DNA of 64,000 bases. It comes from Liquidambar formosana. Lineage: Eukaryota; Streptophyta; Magnoliopsida; Saxifragales; Altingiaceae. The notes under the pieces were generated by a model. That model saw only the letters and a program-made list of their open reading frames with translations. It was not told where the DNA came from and ran no database searches. The first letter of the stretch is position 1. Every line of letters starts with the position of its first letter. Positions 21,064-34,900 of this stretch are shown one piece after another. Position numbers and translations under genes: made by a program. The DNA lies in the NCBI GenBank assembly GCA_039720395.1, contig CM077831.1:8358333-8422332 (forward strand), in the 5' to 3' direction.

Positions 21064-24000
21064 TGTGAGCACCACGTCCCAAACCATGTGGTTCAAGAGT
21101 ATGCCACTAACCAAGAGGGCTAGCATGAAAAGGAGTTGCCACCCAATTTGACTTGGGAACTAACTTGAACCTTAGCAAGGTCTATGAAACAAAGAGGGTT
21201 CAAAGCTAGGGTACATCACTAGGAATGTCTAAGGCACCCAGCAATGCCTGGTCGAAACTGGCCCCCACACATAATTATTGGCTTTAGTTAATTAAGTATT
21301 CAATTAAATTTCACCCTAAATCATGCAATAATATAATAGCACACACAATGACCAAAACAATGAATAAAATAAAGAAAAGAGAACCAAAAATATATAGGAA
21401 AGCAAAGATCAGAATTTACAAAGATTTAAACAGGTATTAATCAACTAGAAATAAGAAGATAAGACGAGCTGACAATCTGTTTATCAAGGTGGGGTGTGTA
21501 CGCAACTAAGATGGTTGCGTATGCAACCCGTTGGCATGTAATACAGATTTATGGCAGAATAGTGTAGACTCATTCATCAACTCATGCATATTCAAAGAAA
21601 TAAAAGATAAAATCTAAACATAAACAAAAAAAGATTATCTGTATGCTTAAAGGGATGCGTACGCACTATAGCTAAGTGTGTATGCACCCTACGGGCACAT
21701 CATATAAAATCACAGCAGTCTAATATTATGTTGAATCATGCATCCTAAATAAATAAAGAGGGATGCTATACAAGATGACTTCATCCAACGAAATCGTCAG
21801 GCAACTAACAACCTTTGTCAAAACTAACGGAATTAAATATTATCTAATGAAATTACCCATTCGCTTCTTTTTCATTCGCTCTAGCCCCATTGTTCCCCAA
21901 CCCCAAAAATCAATTATCAAACGCTCTCTCTCCACTTTCTACAACTCCACCCCTTCCCCTTCTTTCTCTATACCCATAAACAAACCCACACCTATTCTCC
22001 CGCTACAATGAAAGGTAAGGCACAACCACATCCTAAACAAATGACTTTATTTTTGTGGGATTTGATCCAACAAACAACACAAGGAAAAAAAAAAAAAAAA
22101 GAGGGAAAAAAATGAAGAAGAAGAAGTATAACTTTGGATTTTAAATTGAAAAATCTAGTTTTTTTATATGAAAAACCTAGCTAAGTTTACAAAAAAAACC
22201 TAGCTAAGTTTACAAAAATCTAGGATGAAGAAGAAGAAGTATAACACTGGATTTTAAATTGAAAAATTTAGATTTTTTTTATATGAAAAACCTAGCTAAG
22301 TTTACAAAAATCTAGCTAAGTTTAAACAAAAACCTAGCTAAGTTTACAAAAAATTTAGGATGAAGAAGAAGATGTATAACATTGGATTTTAAATTAAAAA
22401 ATCTAGATTTTTTTTTTTTTTTTTTTATACAGAAAACCTATCTAAGTTTACAAAAAAATCTTAGCCAAGTTCACAAAAACCTAGCTAAGTTTACACAAAA
22501 ACCTAGCTAAGTTTACAAAAACCTTCTACATCTACAGATTTCAGCTTTGGCACCATCACAAAGCTACACCTCCATGAAACGATGAGTTGTTTTCTCTCAT
22601 CTCTCTTTTTATTTTTGAAAACACCATTGATATCTAATCTACCAAGCTTTAGATCTACAAAATCGATGGAGATGGAATATATCTAGAAAAAACCCACCTT
22701 CTCACCATTATATATTTGTGTTGCATTTTCATATTAGTGGTTCTATTTCGATTGGGGGGGAGAATAAAAGAAGGTGGGTAGAGAGAGGAGGAAGTAGAAA
22801 GATATCTGGGAGGGGTAAATTGTAGAGGGAGATGTGGGTAGAGAGAGAGAGAGAATAGAACTAGTGATGGTGTTAGGGATATAGTGCTTAAGAGGAGGGA
22901 GAGATGGAGAGAGAAAAAGTTAGAGGCGTATTTGATACGCTTTCTATTTCCTACTGAAAGCATGTATTATCTTTTTTTCCCTTTTTATTAAATGTGTTAG
23001 GCTCTACGAGGGATAATCAATGAGGTAGGGGGGAGATAAATTAAGAAGAAAGAGAAAGAATGGGAGAAAAAGGTGTATTGGCAAGGAGAAATAAATGTGG
23101 GTAGAGAGAGGAGAGAGAGGGGACAAAAAAAGAGGGAGAGGAAAGAGATAAGAAAAAGCAAAGTATACTAACCACTAATGCTTCAGGAGAGAGAAGAGAA
23201 AAAGTTGACTGAAAAGGATAAATAAATGAGAAAGGAGAGAGAAAGAATGGGTATATTCAAAAGGACGGTTACGTGTTGGAGGAGGCAACGGGTTTTTTTT
23301 ATGGCTGAATGTTATTACTATAGAGATATACATTTGTTAGGCTTTTTTTTTTTTTTTTTTTTTTGGAAAGGGTGTCAGCTTGCTACTTTTTTATGGGGAA
23401 AGGGTGTCAGTGTGTTCTGCAGAGATGATGACAATTAAGTAAAAATATTGTTTTGGCTAATGAAGTCGAGTTATATGATCGATGTTGGAATCATTTCTCA
23501 TAAATAAAATATATACAAATAAATACAAATATAAAAATTAAACCTAAATCATGTTAATCATGGTTTTGACAAAAATAAAATAAAATAAAAATAATAAAAG
23601 AACTAGAATAAAAGGCTAAATAAAACCAAATTTATCGGCTTTGTAATTGTTCGTGGCTCCTCAGGTCTTTGGATTGAATTAATCTAACACGAATCCTCCT
23701 TGTCAAAGTGTTATCACAACAAAGAGATCAGAACTCACTCAATTTCGAAAAACAAAAACAAAAAAAAAAAAAAAAACGAAAGAGAATAAGAGAAAAGAAA
23801 AGTGATTTTCGTCACTTTGCAATAGTAGAAACTTCAACCCAGTATTTGGGTATGCAAATGTTGGAATTAGACAAAACTCGCGAAATACAAAGTTGTGGAG
23901 AATTGAATTATCTTTCTAGGAAGACCAATTTCATCCAATTTCAAGTTCTGAGTTAAAAGGTATGATTAAATTACACTTGCCAGTTTTCAGAAAAACTGCT

Positions 24001-24451
24001 ACTGAATTATGATGAATTTCACTCTCTAAAAACCCTATCTTCTTCCTTCTAAGGCATTAAAAGAGTTTATACATCTAGAAAATAGAGTTTTCCTTTCCTT
24101 TCTAGACTAGGTTTCTTGGATAATAATCAAAAGATATTACCACTAACGATAAAAATCTTCTAATCTAAATAGGAAAGGCGAATTGCCTTTTCTAAAAATT
24201 AGGAGAGTGACCGCTAACACCTCTACGCATGTATCACATGTGCGTACACACACCTATCACATACATACACATGTTAGTGGCACGATAAAAATGACTAATT
24301 TGATGAAATAAATTTCCTTTATTTTAAGCAAATAATCCCATGCTATGATTCGCACTAATCCTCTAAGAATAATTCGTAAATAACCACACCAAACTCATCA
24401 TCAGGACCATTGGATTTAAAATGACAATTGGTACTAAATGGGGTGTCTACA
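21064..24451 (-). mobile_element. 5' LTR of element B (minus strand)
   Basis: Minus-strand termini are TGTAGACACCCC at 24451 and GGTGCTCACA at 21064, giving TG...CA and 3388 bp. Its first 760 bp match the partial 3' LTR at 16515-17283. It contains a GA-rich block (about 22740-23230), poly-T tracts, an array of CCTAGCTAAGTTTACAAAA words (22160-22530) and short palindrome-like TGCGTACGCA/GTTGCGTATGCAAC motifs (21490-21700). Confidence 0.75.
22110..22530. repeat. Repeats with CTAGCTAAGTTTACAAAA and GATGAAGAAGAAG units in B LTR
   Basis: Three copies of a ~110-140 bp unit beginning GATGAAGAAGAAG (about 22112, 22223, 22360) are each followed by one to several CCTAGCTAAGTTTACAAAA words. Apparently non-coding. 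Confidence 0.75.
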
Positions 24452-24638
24452 CATGGTGACAATTCTCCAAAAAGTAATTAAAATAGCCGAAGTAAATTAG
24501 GAGATCTCTTTTGGTGATGTGGGTGCTTATGGAATGTTTCCTCGAATCTTTCCATGTTGTAATTTAGTCCCTGAATCTTCTATTCGGTTTGTAAATTGGC
24601 TTTTCCTAAAATTTGAGTCACCTATATATGCATAATAT
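24452..24638 (+). mobile_element. Fragment resembling the 3' part of an A-family LTR
   Basis: GGGTGCTTATGGAATG, CCATGTTGTAATTTAGTCC and CTGAATCTTC parallel the GGGTGCCTATAGGC / CCCATGTCATAACTTAGCC / CCGAATCCCC block near the 3' ends of A-family LTRs. It is strongly diverged, so it is probably an older insertion. Confidence 0.45.
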
Positions 24639-25657
24639 TGTCACACCCCATTTTTGTCACCTTTGTCAGGGTTTATCATTTTATGTTGGTTTTTATTTCT
24701 TTTTTAGGTTAATCTTTTGCATTGAGTTTTTGAGGTTTTAAAGATGAGTGCATGAATTTTGGTTTAATTTGGAGTTGATCTCAAGGGTTAATAAAAGATT
24801 TTACGACTTAAAGGGCATTATTGTCTTTTAATTCATATCTTTTTTCTTTTTTTTTTTTCTTTTTTTGGGGACCTTGAATGACCTCCAAGTTGTCAATTGG
24901 AACTCATATTAATACGCAAGGGAAGCTATTTATAGGTTTAATTTGATGAATTGATGGCTAAGAATTAAGTTGGCTGATAATGGTTTAAGTTGGCTAAAAG
25001 ACCCTGTCTTGGTTAGCTCAAATCGGCTCATGATTTTCAATAAGTTCTTCCTCATTTGACTTTAATTAGTCTTAATTTCATTTCTAAACTTGTTTTAGAA
25101 AGTTGAATTCTAACTTGGAGAGCATTTGGTGCAACCCTGTGTGCAAACCTACGCTTTGCGACAATGGTGCATAGCAATTAACCATATTTGTAAAACCTAA
25201 CCATGCCCCCATGATTAAGGATTTTTGCCCTAAAATGTTTAAAAATGTGTTCCTTTTCAAAGCATGGCCGTTTTGGCATTTATTTCGTCAAAATCGGATT
25301 TCGTTTGACCCCTGAAACACTTTTGGAAGTCAGAAGAATACAAATAAGGCAAGAATTGATGGAGCCCTCAGGGTAACCGTCCAGCCCCAGGTGGTCACCC
25401 AAGGTACTCTATCATTTTTTAGGGTTTTCACAATTTCCTTCCTTTTTTGACGTATTTTTCCGCCTCCACAAGTTTTTCCTTCTTATTTTATGGTTTGTTT
25501 GAGTATCTTGAGCCCCAAGAGAGTCTCTAATGACCCTTATATCATAATTTAGGGTATTAATCTTATCAATTGATTTATGAGAGCTGATCCCTATAAATAC
25601 CTAGCTATATTCATCTCTAAAGGAGGCACTTCTTATGCATTTGTGACCTAGAAACAA

Positions 25658-25711
<54 letters not shown>

Positions 25712-27711
25712 CTAAGAAAGAGAGTTTTGTGCATGTGTAAGAGAGAAAGACAATGAGGAGTTCTCTAACCCTAGCAAAGGAGGAGGAGGAGGAGTTATCT
25801 TCAAGTTCTACAAGAGCTAATGCACCTAACCCTGAAAAATTGGAAATTAGGGTTTCTCTTTCTTATGTAAGCTTTATTGCATGCTTTTGCTATGATTATT
25901 ATCATGAGTTAATGCTTTTGTTAGTTAATATATATGATATTCATGATATTCATGATAGTTTGAGCATGTTTTAAGGTTGGTTCATGTGTTATTATGCATA
26001 GTTGTGAAATTAGGCCTGTTTCTACTATCCTCATTTCATCTAAGTTTCATATAGCATGTTTAGCTAGTTTTTTGAGTTGTTGCTCATCATGGTTGTTTTA
26101 TAGATGTTACATATGGTTGAATCATATTAGGTTTGCATTCATGTAGTAGATTTTCTAAGGTTTTTGGAGACATTATCTTTTTCTAAGGATAATTATCCTT
26201 TTTAAAGAGTAGGGTTTTGCATGGGGTATTTGGGAATGTGTTTGAGCATGCAATCACTTATAATATGTTCTAAAGTATATATTTTGCGTGTAGGATATGT
26301 TAATAGAACCTTTATATGGGGTGATTTCTATGTAAAATTATCTTACGATAATTTTGCTTAAGAAAGCTCGTCGTAAGAAAGCCTTTTTTTTTTTTTTTTT
26401 TTTGCTATATTTTACATAAAGTATCGTATTTTTTACTTGAGTTTGCTTTCTTTTCATGCTTAATGATATTATTTGATATTCTCATAATTATTATAGGGTT
26501 TTTTTGCATATTTTTCATAGTTTTTGTACATGTAGACTAGATCTTTGCATGTAGAAGCATATTAGGGTTTTTGTTATTCTTTGATTTTTATCTTTTGCAT
26601 CATCATTAGGATAATTTTAGGTCTTGATATATTCTGTTCAGATTTAATTATTATCATTGTGATGATATTTTGAGCATGTAAAAGGTTATTTTTTAGCGTG
26701 GTAATTGCCCTATTGAAAATAGGTTCGCTATGTGGCATTTTTTGCTGTTGCATGGAAAATATTGCAAATGGCTAGTGAGTTTGGCAGGTGCAAATCCTAT
26801 AGAAAGTGGGGTGAATGTTATGGACAGATTATTGTGAGTTTGGTAGGTGCAATTATCCCATAGAAAGTGGGGTGATTAGTTTTTTACTATTGCAAATAGA
26901 AAGTTTGCAAACATGGTAATTGTCTTATGAAATAGGGTGATTATTTGGCAGGTTGGCTATTGTGAATGGTAAGTATGATGGGTATCGAATATACCCTTTC
27001 TTTCCTTATTCTTTCTCTTCTCCCTCCTAAAGTTATTTCCTAATAGAGGGATATAGTGAACTTTTAGGGTTTCTTTTCATAAAAATTTCTTTTTTTTTTT
27101 TTTGAAGTTTTTATCTTTATTAAAATTAGATATTTTCTAAAGATCTTTCTGAGAATCATTTATCTTTGGAAACTTCCCTATATTTTATAGAAAGAAACTT
27201 AGAGTTTACCATAAGTCATTATTAGGTTATAACCCTATTCTAAATAAACTATGTGGACTTTGATCATTGTACATTCAATACAAAGTATGTAGGTGCTCAA
27301 TTGATGTTCAAGTACCCTATGATATTAAGTATCCTAGGTTTCCTTCTCCCTTTTTGTATTTTCTCTTTTATTTGCGTATTTAGATGAATGGATTAATGAT
27401 ATGCATGCTGTTTTTTGATGATAAATATTGATTTTTGTGTGTGTAAAACTTTAATTTAGTCCAATTAAATTAAGAGACCATTAGGGAGATATGGGTGCCT
27501 ATAGGCTTTACCTAAGACCTTCCCATATCGTAACTTAGCCTCCGAATTCACGATCTTTGGTTTTCAAAAGACTTTTTGCCTTTCTATTTTTAAATATGGA
27601 GAGGTCACTTTTTCTTTTAGAAATAAAACATTTTAGGGTTTTCCTCTTTTCCTTAAAAAATGAGGTAGCAGCTCCTTTTGATTTCATCTGGGCCACTTTC
27701 CTAGGTTCACA
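24639..27711 (+). mobile_element. Solo LTR, A-family (Tat), 3073 bp
   Basis: Starts TGTCACACCCC and ends CTAGGTTCACA. The flanks AATAT (24634-24638) and AATAT (27712-27716) form a perfect 5-bp target duplication. No primer-binding site follows, so it is a solo LTR left by LTR-LTR recombination. The TATA box is at 25592-25599. It has a shortened palindromic island (25367-25403) and is more diverged than the A1 and A3 LTRs. A (GA)n tract lies at 25657-25707. Confidence 0.88.
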
Positions 27712-29232
27712 AATATTAATTACAAATGCAAGCAATCAATAGAGAGAAGATAAGGCTTAAAGACATAAATTTATCAAGGTTCAACCTCTTAATAGCTTGA
27801 TGATTCTTCCACTCTACTAAACAACTTCTTTGTAGGTAGAGATCAAACATTTATAAGAGAACAACTCTCTCACAAGACAAAGAAACCTTTTCCTCGCTAG
27901 GGCTCAACACTTTACAACACTTGAAATGTAAGAAGTTTGATGTTGCTTTCAGCAAATACAACTCCCTTGAAGAGTTAATACACCAACACGAAGTTTGTAA
28001 TCAACTAAGCTAGATAGAATTGCTAGTTTTGTTCATTTTTTCTCAGAATAGATCAATAAGTTCCATTGGTTCAACTGAGGGATCTTGTGTATGATAAAAA
28101 CATTGCGTTCAAGGGTCTCAAGGTCCATCCAGGTCACTTGAGCAACCATATGCAATGTAAACCTAAAACCTCACTCAAATCCAAAAAGGTCTTCAATCTA
28201 TGTAAGTGCTTGCTTGTTCTCGAGTTCTTGTAAGTTCGTTCTTTTGCGTTTCACGCGCTTTTGATTCCATGCCCTTGCATGCTTGAAGCTTTGAGAATGC
28301 ATCCATTGCTTTTGAGTCTTTGCGTGCTTCAAGATGATTGGTTTGCCTATGTCAAAATGATCATTAATTGTGTCTTTATTATGATTAAATTGGATTGGAA
28401 TGCGTGAGTATGATCACAATCTTGACATTTAAACCATTAGATTCAATATCAAACCTGTACTATTATCATAGTTACATATATGCCCTTGGACCTTTGGACT
28501 AACACTTGCTTCGTCATTTGCCTTTCTCGAGCTCTACGGATTGCTTGTTTGTTAACTGCGGCTTTAATTGGTCCTCTCCAAAAATAGTGACGCCACCCAA
28601 TGTTCACTCTAAATTAAAATTAATGGAAGAGCCTTTTCCTCAACACGTTACTTTCCATGCATGCCAAATTAATTTTTCAGCCCTCTAACTATTAGGGTTA
28701 GACCCCTACTTTTTACTGAATTACTTTCCATTTCTATACCCGGCTACATTTAGTCAATATATTTATACTAACTCTTCTATAAATAAACAAGCACAATTCC
28801 ACATATCTAATCTGGTTTAGTTTCAAAAATTTCAAGGAATCACTATTTTATTTTATAATTTGAATCTATTGGTGTATTCAATATTAACGGTGTTATCTAG
28901 CTATAATAATTGTGTGCATTGCACAATCCAATCCGTAATCATCATTTACAATCATAGGGGAAAAGAGGGGGGATAGAACTTTCCACAGTCAATATATGGC
29001 TATGGCTTTGTATTCGCAAGTACATGTGCATATGATCGAATTATGCATCTCATACTAAAAAATACTTTGCATTGTAGCTTATTTTTACCATTTTATTTTT
29101 GAAGTAAATATAGTTCAAGCCATGAACCTAAGGTTGCTCAACAAACCAACAGTTTGCTGCAACAATATTGCCACACATACGCCTTCCATGACAGACAAGG
29201 TTGAGTTAAAGAATTGGCATGACTCCGTTGGA
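27712..29232. other. Spacer downstream of the host gene, no gene recognised
   Basis: About 1.5 kb with no convincing ORF, RNA gene or element border. The part 27720-28500 has the look of old repeat sequence but I could not identify it. The 3' UTR of the RFC3-like gene should lie just left of 29233. Confidence 0.5.
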
Positions 29233-29412
29233 TCAGAATGCGCCATATAGGCCTTGGTTGGTCATGGCTGGACAGTTCTTGTAGCAGCTCATGAATTTTG
29301 CTATAAATTCTGTGGAAAATAAGTCAAGGAAAAATAATGAAGAATAGAACCATATATGCATAGTCCTTTTTTTTTCCTTTTATTCTACACATTAATTAGC
29401 AGGAGGACATAC

Positions 29413-29446
<34 letters not shown>

Positions 29447-31864
29447 GGTTTAGGATCAAATGACTTAAGTTTTTCACTTCAACTTAATGTGTATATCATT
29501 CGTAAGCCATTGGATTCACAAGATCCAACAGTATTCCAAAAAGATTTCAAAAGGTGACATGGCGAAACTTCACTCACCATTTGACAAATAAGCTAAAGTT
29601 CAAAATTTAAGTCCCTTGATCCTGGTCCGTGTTTATATATGTGTGTGTAGTATTTTTTCTTTTATCTACAATGCGTACTATAGCTTTTTGCAGAAATAAT
29701 AATAAGACATCTAAATGGATCATTTTTGCAGAAATTAGGTGTTAATTTGTTTCGCTTGGTATATATAAGGATTAAGGAGCAATGAATGTGACAAGGAAAT
29801 TGGGCAAAGTCCATGAAGCGACTTGCAATATATATTGTACGGCTGCTCTAATTACGTACCTTCTATCCTCATGAAAAGCTGAACATTCTTTTTGAGTGGG
29901 TCATGAAGCCATTTGCCCATTTCGTCATGTCGATTTCGTACAAACACTAAAGGTTTCTCACCCTCTAACACACTTGCCTCGCTATCCATCTAGAAGAGTA
30001 GACAATAAAATAAAAAAAAAAAAAAAAAAAAAAATTAACTATATAATATTGTCACTTTGAAATTGATAATTACTAAAAAAGAAGTTTTTTGATAATACAA
30101 TAGCTATAGAGATATATCTACATGCATTCTTAATTTGTTCCTACATTATATTCCTCGTATAGAGACTCCACTTGTAGCTGTAATTGCTCATTTAAATGCT
30201 TCTTCAGTTGTTCTACCAGAGTCTGCAAAATTATCAACCAATTTCTAGAATTTCAAAAACCTTAATTAATTGAATATTAATTCTAATTAGGACTACTACA
30301 TGCATGGGATATATATGTGTGTGTGTTCTTAATCTTACCTTAAAAATGAAGTCGGGAGAGACGTTGTGTTCTATAAGATTTTGAAGCTTTCCTCGAATGA
30401 CGTATAGCCTGCAAACAAATTTTATGAAAAATAATTAGGCTCCTAAATAAAAGTTTCCTATAATGGACCAAACCCAATGCAGGTCAACATTAATCAAACG
30501 TTGACAACCACAACCATTTATCTGGTCTGATATATATATATATATATATAAAACCAAGAGATCCAGATCATTTGTACAAATTGATACAAACAGGTTTGTT
30601 AAATTGAACGAGATACATGGTGTTGCCTGTTCTGTGAGACATGGCATTTAATTGGGCCGATCAATGAAATCCAGTTGGTACTTTTACGACCCCTATTGTT
30701 TGATTTTCGTAAATGATAACCCCATTCTTTAAAATGCTGACAGTTGAGTAGATCAGCAACTAGGCCAAGCTAAATGCAAAGATCAAGTGAAGTGAAGTGA
30801 CCCCTATCGTTTGATCATCCCTATTGTTTCTGTCCTCTCTTACATTTACACCACCATCATGGGTAATTATAAGGGTGGATGCTGATTTCAAGTTAAAATA
30901 CTTCTATTATGCCCATTTTACCCTTACCAACATGCCAAACGATGCATTTAGCATCACATCTCCCTTCTCGATCTCTCTCTCCCTCTCTTTCTTCCTCTTC
31001 ACCTCCTCTCTCGTTGTCAGACCATTTGCAGGCATGTTATTTCAACACTTAAAACACATTAGTCCCAGTCTTAAGCCACAATTGGTCAATCTCCTTGATC
31101 CGTTCAGTCTTTTGGTTCACTACGTCAAGAATGGGTCTTAGGCTAAATGGGTCTTCTTCCTCAAAGCACTTCCATTTTCGTGCAAGCAGAGAAGGCTTGA
31201 AGCCACACCTTTGATGATAATACATGGCTACTATCAACAATTCATCTCTCTTCTTTCCTTTTGTTCTGTTTTTTCCCCTTTTTCTACTCTTCCTGCAACT
31301 TTAATTACCCACTATCATTTGTTTTTTGTTTTTTGTATTTTCTTTTTCTCACCCCCTTCTAAAATCAAGACAAACACAATACCATCAATAAACCCATGTT
31401 TGGGTACTGTAGTGATGATCATTATGAATTTGAACAAAGAAAAGACAGATGGATAAATGTTAGCATATACTTTCATTTTAATTCATAACTATAATCATCC
31501 AAGCCAAAAAAAAAAAAAAAACCAATTGAAATTATAAACATCTATATATATATATAGATGTGTAATTGAAGCTCCATCCAAAGACATGTTAACAATTAAA
31601 ATATATAAAAATAAAGGTAAAATGCAAAAAACACCTCTCTATTATTACCCATTTTGCAAGATACCCCCTCTAAAAAAAACCCAACCAAATAACCCCTCAT
31701 ATTGTGCCAAGAGGGTACGTTGTTAATGGAAATATGCAAAGTCAATTTTGCCTTTGGATTTTTAAAATTAAATAATTGATTTTGAATTGATTAAAATTAA
31801 TTTTGTTAGTTATTGAAACGGTGTCGTTTATATAACAAAATAAAAAATAATTTCCCCAACATTG

Positions 31865-31910
<46 letters not shown>

Positions 31911-34900
31911 GTTCATCCAATGCTACCCCAAAACCTCTCCCAAAACCACTAGCGGTTTCCCAGTGTTGACAAATGGGTAAAGCAGCAAAGTGGTTTCTCG
32001 TTGGCCTAAAGAAATCCGACCCACCACCGCTAGCGATGACTCGAAGAGCAAAAGGACCACCACCACTCAATTAGACCCACCACCGATAACACTAGAAGAG
32101 AAGGATTGTACCGCGAGGCCGTCCCTCATCTGTCGGGGTAGGTGAATAGCGCCGATTCGAATGAACATGCCATAGCTATCGCTGATGCGCATGCCGCCAC
32201 CGCCGTTGTCGTGAGATTGATCCGCAAAGCACAAACCCAACAACGCTATAGCCATCAAAGCCACTCAACCATTTGAGGGTTGATGGTTTCGTGGCTAAGA
32301 AGACCCACTGGAGAAGACCTTTGCCATTGAGAAGAGCCACTCAAACATCTTTTTTGTTTTGTTTTTGGTAATGTCAGTTTGGGATTCTTGATATTAAAGA
32401 AAGAAAAAAATTAAAAAATGGGGGGAGAGGCAGCCATGGATGCCGGCGGCATCTATTTACCCTTGTCGAAGATCTCTATCCCTTCTTCTTCATTGTTTTT
32501 TGTTTTGTTTTATTTTTTATTTTTTTTGGTAAAATGGAGAGCCAAGCCTCTCCTTCATTTGTTTGCATTTTTTTATTTTTGGGAGCCTTGATCATCATAC
32601 GAAGAAGAACAGTAGCTCACTGATGACAAGGTTGGCCAGTGACAAAAATGGTGAAAGGGGTAGAGGAAGAGAGAGAAAAATCAATATAGAAGAGGGTATT
32701 TGTGTCATAAAAGTATAATAATTAGTGTCATGTGCCAATCACGTGTCTTTTCCCGTTAGTTTTCTAATGTTGACTGGATGGTAGGGGGCAATTTGCCAAC
32801 CCTAATCAATATGAGGGGTTTTTTGGTGGGTTTTTTTTATTAGAGGGGGGTTATCCTACAAAATGAGTAATAATAAGAAGGGGTTGTTTGCATTTGACCC
32901 TAAAAATAATTATCAGGGGTGTGTGGTTGTGGGCACCATGCTCATGGAGAATCCCTTTTTAAAACCCAATTACATTTTGACCATTGTATCAAATATAAAG
33001 AGTGAGATTAAAGTCATTATGTAACTTACATTAGGAGCCTTTATAAGATCAAGGCTGTATCTATATTCAAAAATATTTTTTCAAAAAATATAAAGGATTA
33101 GACAATCGATGAAAGGTTAAATATCATGCCCCACCCCAAGGGTTTGTTTATAACAGTGTCAGTAGTCCCTTTAAAAATAAAAATAAAAATAAAAATAAAT
33201 AAAAAAGGGGGAAGAAGAAGAGGACAACTTTGATTCTTTTAAAATTTATTTTACCTCAAATTTGAGTAGTAATGAATTGAAATGTCAAGTTTCATGGGGG
33301 GGGGGGGGGGGGGTGTGGTTTAAGATAAGGCAGAGGAACAACTTACTGTTTTGGGCTTTGCTCCTCAACTATATTCTTAGCAATGTTGGCAATATCATCT
33401 TCCCACCCAGTCATAATTACTTGATCTTCCGCAAAGGAATAACTTCAATTTCATCATATATTGCAAAACAAATAAAATAAATATTCATGGATGAGAGCAA
33501 AATTGAAAATATATACAAATAAAACCCAATTCAAGCAAATACATCTAAACATCATGAAAGTTGAGTTTTTCTTACTTAATCTGCCAGGTGGCCTCAAATG
33601 AACGAATGGCTTGACGGAGATTATTCTTAGAGTTGTTGGCAATCTTTTCTGCCAACTGATGTGGCAATTCTATGCCTTCTTCTTTAGCTATAAACTCCAA
33701 AACTTCAACAATCTAAAAAAATAAAAAGGAAGAACAACTTATTAGAAAAAAAAACTTGGAAATTGGTGTACCAAAACATTCGTTAACTTAATAGTAGTGT
33801 AAGCCATAGGGTGCCCACCTCTTTATTTGAAGGTGGAAAAAGCTGAACAATGGTGCAAAGGGTCTTAATTGGCTGAAGCTTTGAAACATCAGAGCAGCAA
33901 AAGAAAACCTTATTATACCCTTTATACCTTTCTAATAGCCACCTGATATATAGTAGAGCATCTGTTGATAGCTTATCTGCCCCATATAGAATAATTGCTG
34001 CATGAATATATACATATTTTTGTTAAAGTATGTGTTTTGAATAAATATAGGGGACATACATTTCTTGCTCAATTTCAAGAGCAAATCAAAGATATATAAC
34101 CTCGACAATTATAGCCGCTGCTCTGCAAAGCTGTGTTGGATATCTTGTTATGTCTTTCCTTGATAAGTTCAACAATGACATGCTTCTCGTACCCTTTAAG
34201 TACGGTAGAGAGATTGACTTCTACATGTTGTGAGGACTCCTTCACGTTTACTTGAATGCTACCTATTGATTCACCCTGCAGTTCAAGCCAGCTTCAGTAG
34301 ATGGTCGGACTACGTACCCATATAACTTACCAAAACATTAACTCCCGTGTTACATGGACACCAATAGAACATGGAAATCTTATTTTTACAATTTTCTCAT
34401 CCTACTTTTAATTTTATCTATTCATTTTTCGCTTAAAACTTAAGAGCATAATTAGGACTCTCTCTCTCTCTCTAGGTTCTGGATCTCTTTGTTGTTATGG
34501 TAATCTTATTTCCCGGAAGCAAATGCCTTATTGCATTAATGGCTTCAAAGAATAACACTATTAGTGATAGACGTGCCTTTTGTAATTATTATTATTATTA
34601 TTATAGGTTTGGACAAAAGTGGTATTAACTTCCACACAAGTTTTCAAAAAAAGAAAAAGAAAAAATAAGACTACTTGCATAATACAAACATCACGTAATG
34701 CAGGGGGGAATAATAAAGGAATTCGCTGAAGCAAGTTTTAATTCAGCTACCGAAAGAAATGGAACTGGTGGATAATGTTTTTGAAACATTTGGGGGGTGG
34801 CGCCAAGGGGTTGTTCCTGTTTAAATAACATCCAAGGTAGAATTCCAACAAATTTAGTTTATTTGTCGAAGTTTGTTTTCATGTTCTTTTCACAAGAGAG

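Noticed and set aside
27557..27742. Short open frames at the right end of the solo A-family LTR and similar ones at 46875 and 57582
   Set aside because: They fall on the conserved LTR block with GAGGTGGCGACTCC and appear in every LTR copy as by-products, without coding signatures.
31828..32264. Small host genes inside the Mutator-like element
   Set aside because: The open frames are short, low-complexity in part (CT repeat) and not recognisable.
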